A stretch of 64,000 bases of DNA, taken from the NCBI GenBank assembly GCA_009823505.1, contig VZQC01010436.1, positions 1,671,249 through 1,735,248 of the forward strand. Reading direction: 5' to 3'. The first letter of the stretch is position 1. Each line of letters begins with the position of its first letter. This stretch comes from Rhizomys pruinosus (taxonomy: Eukaryota > Chordata > Mammalia > Rodentia > Spalacidae). A program made the translations under genes and the position numbers. Shown piece by piece: positions 35,265 to 46,084 of this stretch. The notes under the pieces were generated by a model. It was not told where the DNA came from, did no database searches, and was given only the letters and a program-made list of their open reading frames with translations.

Positions 35265-35640
35265 ACATACTTCTCTATTAGATGTTTTTGTTACTATGAT
35301 ATACAGTATGAAAAAGTGACTTATAGAAAGTTTACTTAGGCTTTTGGGTTCAGAGAATTAAGAATATCTCATGGAAGGAAGGCATGGCAGTAAGCTGGAG
35401 GCATGGGAAGGGGATCAATTAGCCAAGAGATTATATCTTCAACAGCACATAAGGAAGAGAAAGTGACAATGGAGTGAGGCTATGAACTCTCAAAACAGAC
35501 CCCCAAGGGATGTATTTCCTCAAGAAAGATTGTATCTAATAAAAATTCAGTGACACCCCCCCCAAAAAAAACACCACCAACTGTGGATCAAGTATTCAAA
35601 TATAAGGACAATCTATAAGGAACATTTCTTATTGCAAATA
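35265..35640 (+). repeat. Dispersed rodent repeat, second copy
   Basis: gtttttgttactatgatata, tggaaggaaggcatggcag, gtatttcctcaagaaagatt and gatcaagtattcaaatataa follow the same order as 34205-34600, with heavy divergence. Confidence 0.55.
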
Positions 35641-36797
35641 CTGGAGGCATGGAGACTTAACTCAGATGCATGGCTGCACCTCCATAAGTCTCTGCATCAT
35701 GTCAGCCTTTCTGGGAATGAAAAATAAAGTGGATCATAAAAGGGATAATCATACTTTTCTTTTAAGATGAATCAACCTCCTTATGGTGTTATCCTTTAGC
35801 CCAGTGATTGACTGGCCCAAGTGGTGTAACTTTTATGTTTGGTATAGCATGGAATATTAGACCTCCACCCACACCAAAAAAATAGGGTTGCCTTAATGGA
35901 TTTTCACAGAGCCCTGATCAAGACTATTGTATGTTTCACATGTAAAGATGTGACCCTAAAGTCATTTTAAGAGATGGACTTAAATTTGAGAATAAATATA
36001 ACATATTTTCACCTTAGGAATCTAAAGATCCAAAATCTAATATGGCTCACCAGAAGTAATTTGTGTTTGGGATAGAGTTTCAGTCCCACTTCAAGTACAG
36101 CATACAAAAAATGGAGTTCATCTAGGAAGAAGTAGGAAACTGTTACAAAACATGGGTACCAAAAAGTTAAGTTCAGTAATACTGTATAAGCCAAATAGCA
36201 ATAGCCCACTTGACCAGAGTAAAAAAAAAAAAAAAAAAAAACAGAACAAGCAATTTTATTCCAATGGGGTGCAATGGAAAAAAGGGAGATCACGGGCCAC
36301 TAACTCAAACTCTGTTCCTGATATAAGGGTAGGTTTTACTTAGGGGAACGCAATAGATATGCATAGATCAGCAGTCCAGCCAAGGTATGGTTGTCTGTCT
36401 GCTTTTATATCAATTCCCATTCCCTCCCCAAGGGTCAGTCCACTTCTGCATGTTCTGTGATACGTTGTAAATCATTCAGCAGGAGATTAAGTGTCTCCTT
36501 TGCTAACAAGTTTATTTACTGAGTACCAGAAAGTCAAAGAGGGGAATACAGTATCTCTTTTGAATATTTACATTTGCCAAATTGCGTGGTTGGGAAATTC
36601 AGACTTCCTCTGACATTCCTGGCTTAAAAAGCAAAGATATTTCAGGAAATTCTGTGCTCTTGGTAAATTACTAAACAGCCTATCTGTCTCTGTATGTTCC
36701 ATTGTTGATTTGGGCAGTTGTTATGAATTACTTTGCAACTTTCATTACCCTTCAGAAGAACTTTATTCTTCAATTATACTCTTAAGAAAAACCAAGG
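35641..36797. other. No recognised feature except an A run
   Basis: Single-copy-looking DNA; a 20-base A run lies at about 36222-36242. Nearly identical at 52700-53854. Confidence 0.45.
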
Positions 36798-36900
36798 CTG
36801 GGGAATAGCCAGCAGTTCAGTTAAAGGTGAGGCTTGAGGATAAGAACCGAGCAAAAAAAGGAAAAAAAAAACAAAAAAAAAAAAAAAAAAAAAAAAAAAA
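36798..36900 (+). mobile_element. Short tRNA-like SINE with long A tail
   Basis: aggctggggaatagccagca, then gttaaaggtgaggcttgagg, and a tail of about 45 A-rich bases. The head resembles the 51-base element at 5441. Copy 2 is at 53855-53975. Confidence 0.6.
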
Positions 36901-37859
36901 GAAATAGCCCAAAAGATGATGTGTATTTTCCCATTTACTCACTCTTTGTGAATATCCTTCACTCTTTCCTGCTGATGTAAGTTTGTACTAGATCATCTGT
37001 CTTCAGCATGAATCCATGATAGTTATTTTCTTCTTTTTTTCTGCTGCTTGGAGATATGGAGCTACATAAAGATATACTTGTCAAATGGAGGTTCTTCTAT
37101 GTGAACTATCTTTGGATAATGTATACTTTCAAATTAACCCCTTCCACCATTTTTAGGTATGTAGAAATGCCATTTAACTGTCTTCTAGTTTCTATGTTTT
37201 ATAGTTACTAAAATACTTAGTATTCAGATTTTGTGATTAGTAGCACCTTTTCTCTGTAATTTCAAGTTCTTCTCTTATGTTTCAATGATTCAATCATGTT
37301 GATTCTAGAGAAAATTCTGTTTTATTCACTTTTGGATTTCCACTTCCTCATGGAGCTATGGATTATTACAACATCATCTTTTGAAAATATCTAACAATTA
37401 GTGTTTCAGGTATTATTTGCTTCTATTTTATTTATTTTATCCATTATGCTTATTTTATACTGAAATTTTACTTCATTATATAACATCAAAGTCATTACAA
37501 TACAGACTGTATACACAACTGGTCACACACAGAGATTAAATGTATGCAAAATAACCTACACTAAGTTGCACATCAACTATAGAACTTCTACACGTTTGGC
37601 TCATGGAACATAGTGCCACAGGAGGTAGAGAAAATACTGATGTATCTATGAACTCTCATCAATGAAGCTCCCACATGCTTGTCTAATGTACACAAAGAGG
37701 GACAAATGGGAAAAGCATAGAGAATAAAAGCACAATGTAGGTACGTGGACAAGACTCTTATGTTAACCATCACCCGCCGCCCAGAGCTCAAGGACAACTG
37801 CAGAATGCAGAAGAAGGAGAGGAAAGATTTTTAAGAATCATTGCAGGAGGTGCTTGACC
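36901..37859. other. No recognised feature
   Basis: AT-rich DNA without recognised repeats. Confidence 0.45.
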
Positions 37860-38520
37860 ATATGGAAACAGAGTCCTAAAAGGTACTGGGACTTTACTCA
37901 TATGAATCTACAGCAATGGTGTCAGCACGTACAATACCTGTGCAAACTCAAGCAGATAAAAAACCAGCATAGACATGTGGAAATGTGTAGCAAGCTCCAG
38001 TCCTAGCTGAGGAACTCTTGGCAGCTGATTATTTCTTGGTGTGGAAGAGCTGATATTCTTTTTTTTTTTAATTTAATTTTTATTTTTATACTTGTATGAA
38101 TGTACTGTCTGCTTGTAGGTTTGTTCACCCGTGTCGTGCAATGCCTCAGAGGTCAGAAGAGGGTCTCAAATTCCCCTGGAACTGGAGTTCTCCTGGAATT
38201 GGATTTACAGACGGTTCTTAGCCGCCATATGGGTGCTGGGGATAGAACCCGGGTCCTCTGCAAGAGCAGTTGGTGCTATTAACCACTAGGCTATCTCTCC
38301 ATCCCCAGAGCTGATATTCTTTAAGCAAGTGGCTGTAGATAGGCTAACTAGACCGCAATGGATGAGCTTGTACTGAGGGACATCTGGGGACACTGACTTG
38401 ACTCAAGAGGCCTCAACATAAATGAGAGAATGCATGAAATCCAGTGAAGGGGCACTACGGAATTGTAAAAGTAAAAAAGGGGATATAAAGATAAATACAC
38501 AAAATTTTAATAAAAAATAA
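37860..38520 (+). mobile_element. Lx-type L1 3' end interrupted by a B2
   Basis: Left part 37860-38045 (gctgaggaactcttggcagc) and right part 38323-38520 (gataggctaactagaccgc, gagagaatgcatgaaatcc) are contiguous in the homologue at 62860-63060. The B2 at 38062-38306 splits them. Confidence 0.75.
38062..38306 (-). mobile_element. B2 SINE with perfect 16-base target-site duplication
   Basis: Reverse B2 ending ctctccatcccc. The duplication agagctgatattcttt lies at 38046-38061 and 38307-38322. The same insertion is present in copy 2 (55164-55412), so the large duplication is younger than this B2. Confidence 0.96.
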
Positions 38521-39229
38521 GAATACAGATTGTACAAATAAAATTCAACACTGTCATTGTAGTTAGTGGAAGATCAACAACTTTAAACAATTTGAACTGA
38601 ACATTTGTGAATTTCATACAATATATTTTGGTCATACTTAGTCCCCATCCATTATATGCATCTTTATTGCCCCTCACCCAATTTCAAGATTCTATTAGTT
38701 ACATAAGATTATTAAGGATTATAGCATCAAATTTGTGACCCCAAATACCATTCAATGCGGCTCCGTACTCCAGATTTTGTTTAACAAATCCTTAAACAAA
38801 ATCATAACCTTAATGAAAACTGACTGCTTAATTCTAGAAGAAATTAATGGAAACATCTCCATTTAATGCAGTAATGTATCTGTTTATATAGTTAGGAGAA
38901 ATATGTTTTGTCTTTGTTTTTTGCCACAGACACAAATATAAATATTCATTCATTTAATAAACATAAAGTGAAAAACAATGATAAGTTATAAAAATTCTGT
39001 GAGTACACAAATGATTATAGCCCTATAGAAGAAAACAGAATAAAGCTGAGATGAGAATTCAAGCTGAAAGTGTTAGTACACACATGGTAAATTCCATCTT
39101 CAAGTGTACTATAGTTCATTTTCTTCTACTAATGAACATGAGTGTTTTTAATATTAGTGTGTTTCTAGCATGAAACTATTAGTATTCACTAATAGGTCAA
39201 TGGCCTTAGGTATAATACCTGAACATGTT
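38521..39229. other. No recognised feature
   Basis: AT-rich DNA. The counterpart of 38895-39150 in copy 2 is the T-to-G tract at 55994-56250. Confidence 0.45.
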
Positions 39230-39395
39230 TGTGTTTTGTTCTGTTCTGCTTTGTTTTGTTGGAGACCTTCTCTCACATTAAATCCCAGAATCTCTTTGGA
39301 ATTTCTATGCACCTCATGCTGGCCTTGAATCCATGCTGCTCTTCAGCCTCCTGAATGTTAGGATTACATTATATTTACACCGGGCTTCTCCTAAC
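39230..39395 (-). mobile_element. B1 SINE, old
   Basis: Reverse B1 with ggagaccttctctcaca, catgctggccttgaatcc and cctcctgaatgttaggatta. Diverged. Confidence 0.75.
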
Positions 39396-39404
39396 CTTTG
39401 TTAC

Positions 39405-39960
39405 CTTAGGAACAATGAAGAACAAAAATGTGGTACATCGACACAATGGAGTTCTATGTAGCAGTAAAGAAAGATGACATCATGAGCTTTGCTGGTAAAT
39501 GGATGGAACTTGAAGCAATTATACTAAGTGAAGTAACACTGTCCCGGAAAAAAAAAGGCAAGGTGTTTCCTTCATTTTGTGGATGTTAACACCAAATCCC
39601 AGTTGGTAGGCAAACTGAGCAACTTTATTATTATATTTCATTGTATCTGAAAGCAACTGTGCTATTACGATGTGATTCTATAAATGGGCTCTAGAATTGT
39701 CTTACCACTTATACTCACACATTGTAATTACCTTATATAGATGAAGGAGATGTAGTCATATTCTAAAAAAAGAATGTAAAGTTACACAACTTTATACCTG
39801 CATGCAAATTTACTGTTAAAATGTGAACCTCTAAATGTGTTTAGGAATCAACCTACAGTTTATTTTCAGAATTTTTAATTTTGACTTATGTGTGGAGTTT
39901 ATATATGCATATTTTGGAATAATATAAAATAAAAAAAGGATTGATAAAAAAACCTGACCT
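39405..39960 (+). mobile_element. L1 ORF2 3' end and 3' UTR
   Basis: acacaatggagttctatgta, aagaaagatgacatcatgag and aatggatggaacttgaagc match the ORF2 end at 5400-5560. The 3' UTR follows (strings such as ggcaaactgagcaac also appear at 5635). The 5' part of the element is missing. Confidence 0.85.
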
Positions 39961-40107
39961 ATGATTGTAAGCAACCAAACAAGACAGGGAACTTCAGTTA
40001 AAGAATCTCGTGTTAATGTTCATTCAATATGTCATTTCCTTTGTTAATGTTTCTTCAACATGTCATTTCCTTTATTTCCATCTAAAAGTTAATGTTGAAC
40101 AAACCCA

Positions 40108-40147
40108 ATGGCATATATATATGTATATATATATATATACATATATA
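40108..40147. repeat. (AT)n repeat at the end of copy 1
   Basis: Dinucleotide repeat that ends at the N at 40148. The same repeat in copy 2 (57238-57303) runs on into unique sequence. Confidence 0.95.
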
Positions 40148-40148
40148 N
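40148..40148. other. Single N, probable assembly join between duplicates
   Basis: The N stands exactly where homology between copy 1 and copy 2 stops on the copy 1 side. The sequence to its right is an unrelated L1 3' terminus. Confidence 0.8.
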
Positions 40149-40345
40149 TGTACTCATAAGTTATCATTTATTGCTAAAAATTGAAAAAAAAAAAAAAACT
40201 GAGAGAAAGATTGAGACAGTCATGGCAGGAATGCATGATCTGGATGGGGTTGGGGGTGGGGGGGAGGGAAAGGAAATAAGCTGAACTGAATTGTAAAAAA
40301 TGTATGAAATGCATAAAGATCAATAAAAATTAATTAAAAAAAAAA
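40149..40345 (+). mobile_element. L1 3' terminus
   Basis: ctcataagttatcatttatt, a G-rich tract (about 40242-40265), tatgaaatgcataaagatc and a 22-base A run match 30080-30275. Confidence 0.8.
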
Positions 40346-40374
40346 AAAAAAAAAAATTTCTTCATAGCTTTTAG

Positions 40375-40575
40375 ATGTCCAATCCCTTAATGGCTCTAGA
40401 ACTATCTATCACTTATTTTTCAGACTTCCTAATTTTTGTATAGGGTGGAGGGTATGTAGCCATATTTTAGAGTATTATAAATTAAAAGGGAAAGCATTTA
40501 ATCCTGAAATATATTGGAAATTAACATACGTTTATTTAAAGCAGGCACCTAATTGTAGTATAGGTGTGACATAAA
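40375..40575 (+). mobile_element. L1 3' UTR fragment
   Basis: Aligns with 5700-5890: ctagaactatctatcact, tttttcagac, gggtggagggtatgtagcc and taattgtagtataggtg in order. Confidence 0.65.
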
Positions 40576-40610
40576 CACAACCACACACAACACCACCCCC
40601 CCAACATATC

Positions 40611-40656
40611 CTATATATATATATATATATCGTATATATCTATCTATATATATATA
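40611..40656. repeat. (AT)n repeat
   Basis: AT dinucleotides with TATC interruptions. Confidence 0.9.
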
Positions 40657-42915
40657 ATGTTGAAGCAATACACCAAAGTGGAGGGGGACAACAAAGAAGT
40701 GTGGACACAGAAACAGCACTTGAAGAAGAAAAGTTCCCTACCCACCCAAAAAAAATCATCTGTTGAAAATTTGAAAAACTTTAAAAAGTCTCAGGAAAAG
40801 ATACAAGATATGTATGGCATAATGCATGAACTGGGTGGGGTGGGGGGAATGAAAAGGAAATGAGTATAAATTGGAATGAGTAATGATGTATGTAATGCAC
40901 AAAATCACCAATTAAATATTTTTTAAAGTTCTCCCATTTCATTTTATTGAGGAAAATACCATATGTCAAGTTCTGGCCTCAACATACATGCACACATACA
41001 TATATATTTTTTTTTACTTTTTTTTTTAATTGATCTTTTGTGATTTAATACAGCATTTCCACATTCAGCTTCAGGCCCTTAGTTCCTTAAATTCCCCCTC
41101 ATCCTACCCCACCCCATCACAGATCATTCATTCTGCCACAAACTGCCTGGCCATCTTTCTCTCAGTCTTCCTTTTTCCACTTTTTAGCACTAAGTGATAA
41201 ATTATGAGTACAAACATCCCTCTGTAAAACCAATTTGCAGGCTTTTTTGCCCAAACCCCCACAGTCCACCATCCAGCAGCGGGGGATGGGGGTTTATAAG
41301 TTGATCAAATGAGTGTCAGACTATATTGCTCGAGTTTCACCATTTCACCCCAATCGCAGCCCTACATTCTACCACTCCCCCTCTTCAGATTGTTCCCTAG
41401 GCTTAGAAAAGGGGCACATGTGGATGAGAAGCAAAGCAGTCTACTTTCCATGGAGCTGTTGTCTTGGAATCTGGTCAATTCCTGGTTGTTTCTCTTCATG
41501 GGCTGACAGTTTGTAAGGAATAACCTTTCCATCCTACTAATGACGCACAGGCAATTAGATATATAAATATTAAAACAGTACTACTTGTTATGGTCTAGGT
41601 ACCTTGGTAAGACCCATATTTTTGGCTGTTATGGTAATCCATGAATTACATTTTTCTTTCCTGTTCAATATGACCGGGGTGGGTTCTTACTGGGTTTATA
41701 ACATTTCCTAACCACTGAGGATGTATGCTTGTGGCATTAGCCATGGTTTATTCCTCCACGGAGAGAGACAATAGCCAATTAGCTTTGGGTTATACAGGCA
41801 TATGGCTGCTCTGCTGCACAGTATTTCCAGGCGGTGAGAGGTTATAGCTGTTGCTGCGTTGGGTCTCGTTGACTCAGGGGGACTCGTATTTGCTTTATTG
41901 GGTTTGTGGCCTTTGGTACACTCTCTGGTACTCCAGAGGCCAACTGTACACATGCGTGTATTTGCCTTATAATCAGATCTGCAATAGCAGTTTCCCATTT
42001 CTCAGTACTAATAAAGATGCATTTTATGAAAATATTTATGTTCAGGTGATCTACATGTATGATAAGAAGTTGAGCAGAAGAATGCATGAAGATTTTTTGC
42101 TGTTGCCTACAGGAAAGTGTTACACTCTAGTACTATGTTAATTCATTTCCATTAGTTCTAAACACTCACTGTATTTTGTTTCCTCCAATTATGAAGAGCA
42201 AAACAGACCAATTTTATTATTTGGATGGAAGGGCAAAAGTCGTTAGTACCCACGTAAGTCCACCTCATGACATAACTAAATCCTGTTTAGGCATGCACAA
42301 ATTACTCTTTGACAGATGAACGGACAAACATAAAAATAAGAAATCGGTAACATAAATGGCAACGTAATAATAAAAAAGTTTTATATGAAAACACACATAT
42401 TTAGGAGAATAGGAATTAAACACACAATTTATTTTATGGATAAGTTAATATTTCTATTACATATATAGCTAAATTGAAATTATCGTAACACACAAGCAAC
42501 CTAATGAAAACGATTAGTTAAAGCCAAATTCCCACATTACATCATTTAATTTTTAGATAACCACATGTTGAAGTACTTTTTTAAAAGCATCAAATTGTAC
42601 AAATTACAAATCCATTCCAAAATATACTTACATTTAAATGAACTTGATTTCAGTGAACCATCTCCATTGGAAAATGGATCTACGCATTCTGGAAAGCTTC
42701 ACATCTGGGCAGTTTCAACACTGGAAGAAGCTAAGAGAATATGCATCCAATCACCATTTACAGCGGGTTTCTTACTGCCAATCTGACAGTCACACTGAAC
42801 ATGTCAGTACATCACCTGTGTGGTACACCGATTTTTGTTGGGGAAAAGGGAAGCAGGCACTAGCCTCTATGTTGAGTTCATCACAACTTCAGAGCAGTTT
42901 TATCAACAGCCTAGA

Positions 42916-43270
42916 CAGTGGAGTTTCGAGCTCATCCACTTTATTCTGGAAGTCTTCCTTGTCTCTCAAATGATGCTCTCCAGCCTCAATACTCAGTGGG
43001 TCATCAAAATTCAGAAGATCAGTAAAGAAAGAGTTTAATCCCCAGACAACATCCTTTAACGTTCAGTGCCATCAACTGAATGTTCTCTTACTAAACTTAG
43101 ACATATTTTTCCTGCTTCTGCAATGTTGGGGTGCTAGATTTTAGTCAAGCATTTCAACTTGGGACCGCGCAACACGTTCGGCTATGCATCAGGAAACTCT
43201 ATCTGCCACTAATTGCACTTATTCCTCTGGCTTCCTCAAACCTTGGTTTACCTACGCACAATACTTAATG
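42916..43270 (-). pseudogene. Ube2f: Ube2f processed pseudogene, second copy
   Basis: Duplicate of 26170-26520. The C-terminal half (VVWGLNS through KVD) and the ICLSL catalytic region are the same as in copy 1. The N-terminal part beyond about 43150 carries extra indels and substitutions (cgcgcaacacgttcgg replaces a clean copy 1 stretch). It adds no independent evidence of function, since it belongs to the large duplication. Confidence 0.88.
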
Positions 43271-43334
43271 ACATTTATGCCCACCTCAGTGAGGTCTGTT
43301 TCCTCTGATGTTCTCCAAATCTCCTGATTACAAG

Positions 43335-43435
43335 CCACGGGGGAGCGAGAGCGAAGCCTAGGATTATGGAACACAAGTGTATCTACTAGCTATAGATATC
43401 CTAATAGTCCTCCCGCTATCGATTCTCCTACTAGA
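43335..43435. other. Scrambled counterpart of the CT microsatellite
   Basis: Where copy 1 has a CT repeat (26593-26664), this interval has irregular text with ctatagatatcctaatag and gctatcgattctcctac. It looks like a CT repeat with random base calls and not a transposon. Flanks return to near-identity at about 43465. Confidence 0.75.
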
Positions 43436-45629
43436 TCCTCCTTTTCATTCTCATTTTACTTTCACTCCCTTTCTGAGCAGTGGTCACCCCTCCAGAGTCA
43501 CCTGTGGACCACTGGGTTCCACTTGCTGGTCAAAATCATTCTGGAATCTTGGGTAACTCTTTTCTGCTTCTAGGCCTTCTCCCAGCTTCTGCCAGTGGGA
43601 TCTCAGCCAAAGTACAAGGAGAATTCATTTGGGAATAGCAACCAAGCAAGGATGCCTCCTGGCAAGTCACTTACTACTCAACTGTGACCACTCTCTTTTC
43701 CACTCTCCCCTTCCTCCTTGCATTTATTTTCCCCGTGATTTCTTGAATCCTTATTGCCTTTAGCTAAGGGAATTTATGAGTGTCTCATCATGGAGGCTCC
43801 AAAGATAAGAGGCATTCATTCCCTACACCCTTACAGAGAGTAGGTGTCAAGGGCACTCCCCAGGACATGTAATCATGTCACAGGGAAAACTCTACCAATA
43901 TACCCCATTCCTGAATCACAAGGAACTTTTAGCTCTCCTGGGAAGACATACATAATGGCTGATCCCCCAGTGTCTTGAGCCCCCTATTTCCTTAAACATA
44001 CAGGACAATTCGCCAAGATCCAGTGGAGGGAAGATAGTCTCACTGTGAAAACTCATTGTCCACCCCAAAAGCAGCACATGAAACATATCTAAACACGTAT
44101 CCCCCAGCTAGTATAGACAGGATAACTTTTAATTTTTTTGGTCTCTTTGTGACAGGGTCTCCCTGCAGCCTAGCTGTCCTGGAACTCTCTAAATAGACAA
44201 GGTCGGCTTTGCACTTACAGAGATCTGCTGCCTATGTCCCAAGTGTTGGGATTAAAGGCCTGTGCCAGTACCCCCAGCTCAGGCTCACAATTTTTACTTT
44301 CTTTATCTCTTTCCTTATTACCCTAGTATTGCCCCCTTCCTGAGATTGTTTGCCTCTCCTCATCTTCTACCTCTTCCCCCACTAGTTTTACTTCTCCTTT
44401 TCTCTGACTTCAACTATGTGTTTCTCCCAGTTCAAGCAGTCTCCTCTGACTCCTCTGTAGTACCTACTCCACTCTCTACAACCTTCTCAAGTTCAGCAAA
44501 CACTTAAACTTGAATGCTTAAGTTTCTCTGTCCATTCTTGGCTTCAGTACCCTCTGGACAATAAGTGTAAATGGCCAATAGATGGTAATCTAGATTTCCA
44601 ACTACTGCCAACATACCAGGCAAATGGTTTAAATTGCCCCATATTCAGGGCTCCTTTGAGATTTGATCAACACAAGTTTATGTTCCCCTTGTTCCATTCA
44701 ACAAATCCTTGTCAACAGAATGAGGGGCTTCCAGAATCCCAAGAAGTTATTTATTTGGTAGCCATATAAACTTTCCTTCAGGTGCTCAGAATTTGACTGC
44801 TAAGCCAGCAAGGTCATTTATCTCTATTTCGATATTGCCTTAGAGCATCGGGCCATGAATCACTAGGTACTGAATTAAGAAAAAAACAGTTTTTTTTTTT
44901 TTTTTTTTTTAGGTGTTTTTCTTTCTTTCTCATGCTTTGTTCGTTTTTCTCCACCATGGGTACTCTCCATGTGGGGAAAGAAAAAAGACAGAGGGTCCTG
45001 AGATTGAACTATACATAGCTCCCCAATTATTTCCACTGCCTTCAGAATTTCTTTTTTCCAGCAACAGCTTGTATATAGGATTGGAGAGATCCAGAGGACA
45101 TTGCTTCACTTTAGGGTTTTGCTGAAAACAGGTGGGTAGTGAAATGAGCCCCTTGGTATGGGGCCCTACATTTCTTTGTTTTGTTTTGTCTTGGAGTCTT
45201 ACATATCCAGCCCCTCACTGCATTAGTTTTTCTCTATCCTTTAAATTTTAATTCCTTGCTCTTACCTTCATTTCACTTGGGGCCTTACTCACATTTAAAG
45301 AAATGGTTTTAGGGTGTTTTTTTTCATTCATCACAAATTGATTTCCAGGTTTTCTGTCTCCCATGTCTCTGTTCCCCACATGGTCAGTTTGCACCGGAAA
45401 GCCACCAACCTTTCATTCACCTTGGTGCCATGTACCCCAAAAACTCAAACCTAGGCTATCTGTCCAAGTTTTCCTCTCCATCCACCGCCTCTGTATTGCT
45501 CATCATTTTAGTACGTCTTTTAAAACTCCCTGACATGTTCATGTTTTTATGTTTCCATATGTTAGGATCTAATGTATTTCCATACAGAGAAACTTCAGAG
45601 AGATCTCAAAATAACTTGGACCTGTCTTC

Positions 45630-46080
45630 CACCTTCCGGCCTCACTTATCCCTCACAACCCCCCACAACCAACCAACCCCCCACCCCCAACTCTTTAACA
45701 GCTGTGGACCCCACCCCAAAGCTTTTCCTCTCCTTCAATTTTGTGCCACAAAGACTTCCATTACGTTCAAAGTTAACATTACTGGCCCACTGCACTTATA
45801 ATAAACACCAACAACACTACTTTTTACTACCCTTCAAATGCCATTCATGAGCTCAGCTACACGCCATAAACAACCATCTTCAAACCCTCATCCTAATTGT
45901 ACACCAAAATTTCTACAGTAACTACCACATGTTTATACACCCAAGCACCAGCCCACATAATATGAATACAAATAAACCCCAAATTGACTACAACCATTTG
46001 ACACGAAATTGGTACTTATACAAACCCTGTTCCAAGTCACTTACCACCGGACATCCCCCCAAATTTCTATCACCTGATCG
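45630..46080. other. C-enriched corrupted tract
   Basis: Counterpart of about 28860-29195. Copy 2 has many extra or substituted Cs (for example accccccacccccaactc) compared with T- and A-rich copy 1. The enlarged open frames at 45430-45801 and 45572-45850 result from these changes and are not genes. Confidence 0.7.
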
Positions 46081-46084
46081 GTCT

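Larger units (their letters stand above)
24057..40147. repeat. Large direct duplication, copy 1
   Basis: This 16.1 kb block recurs collinearly at about 40745-57290. The coordinate offset grows from about 16.69 kb at the left to 17.13 kb at the right. Copy 1 looks like clean sequence with normal repeat structure. Its right end is an AT dinucleotide repeat that stops at the N at 40148. Confidence 0.98.

Noticed and set aside
45430..45850. Open frames of 123 and 92 codons
   Set aside because: They exist only in the C-enriched corrupted tract of copy 2; copy 1 has no equivalent open frame.
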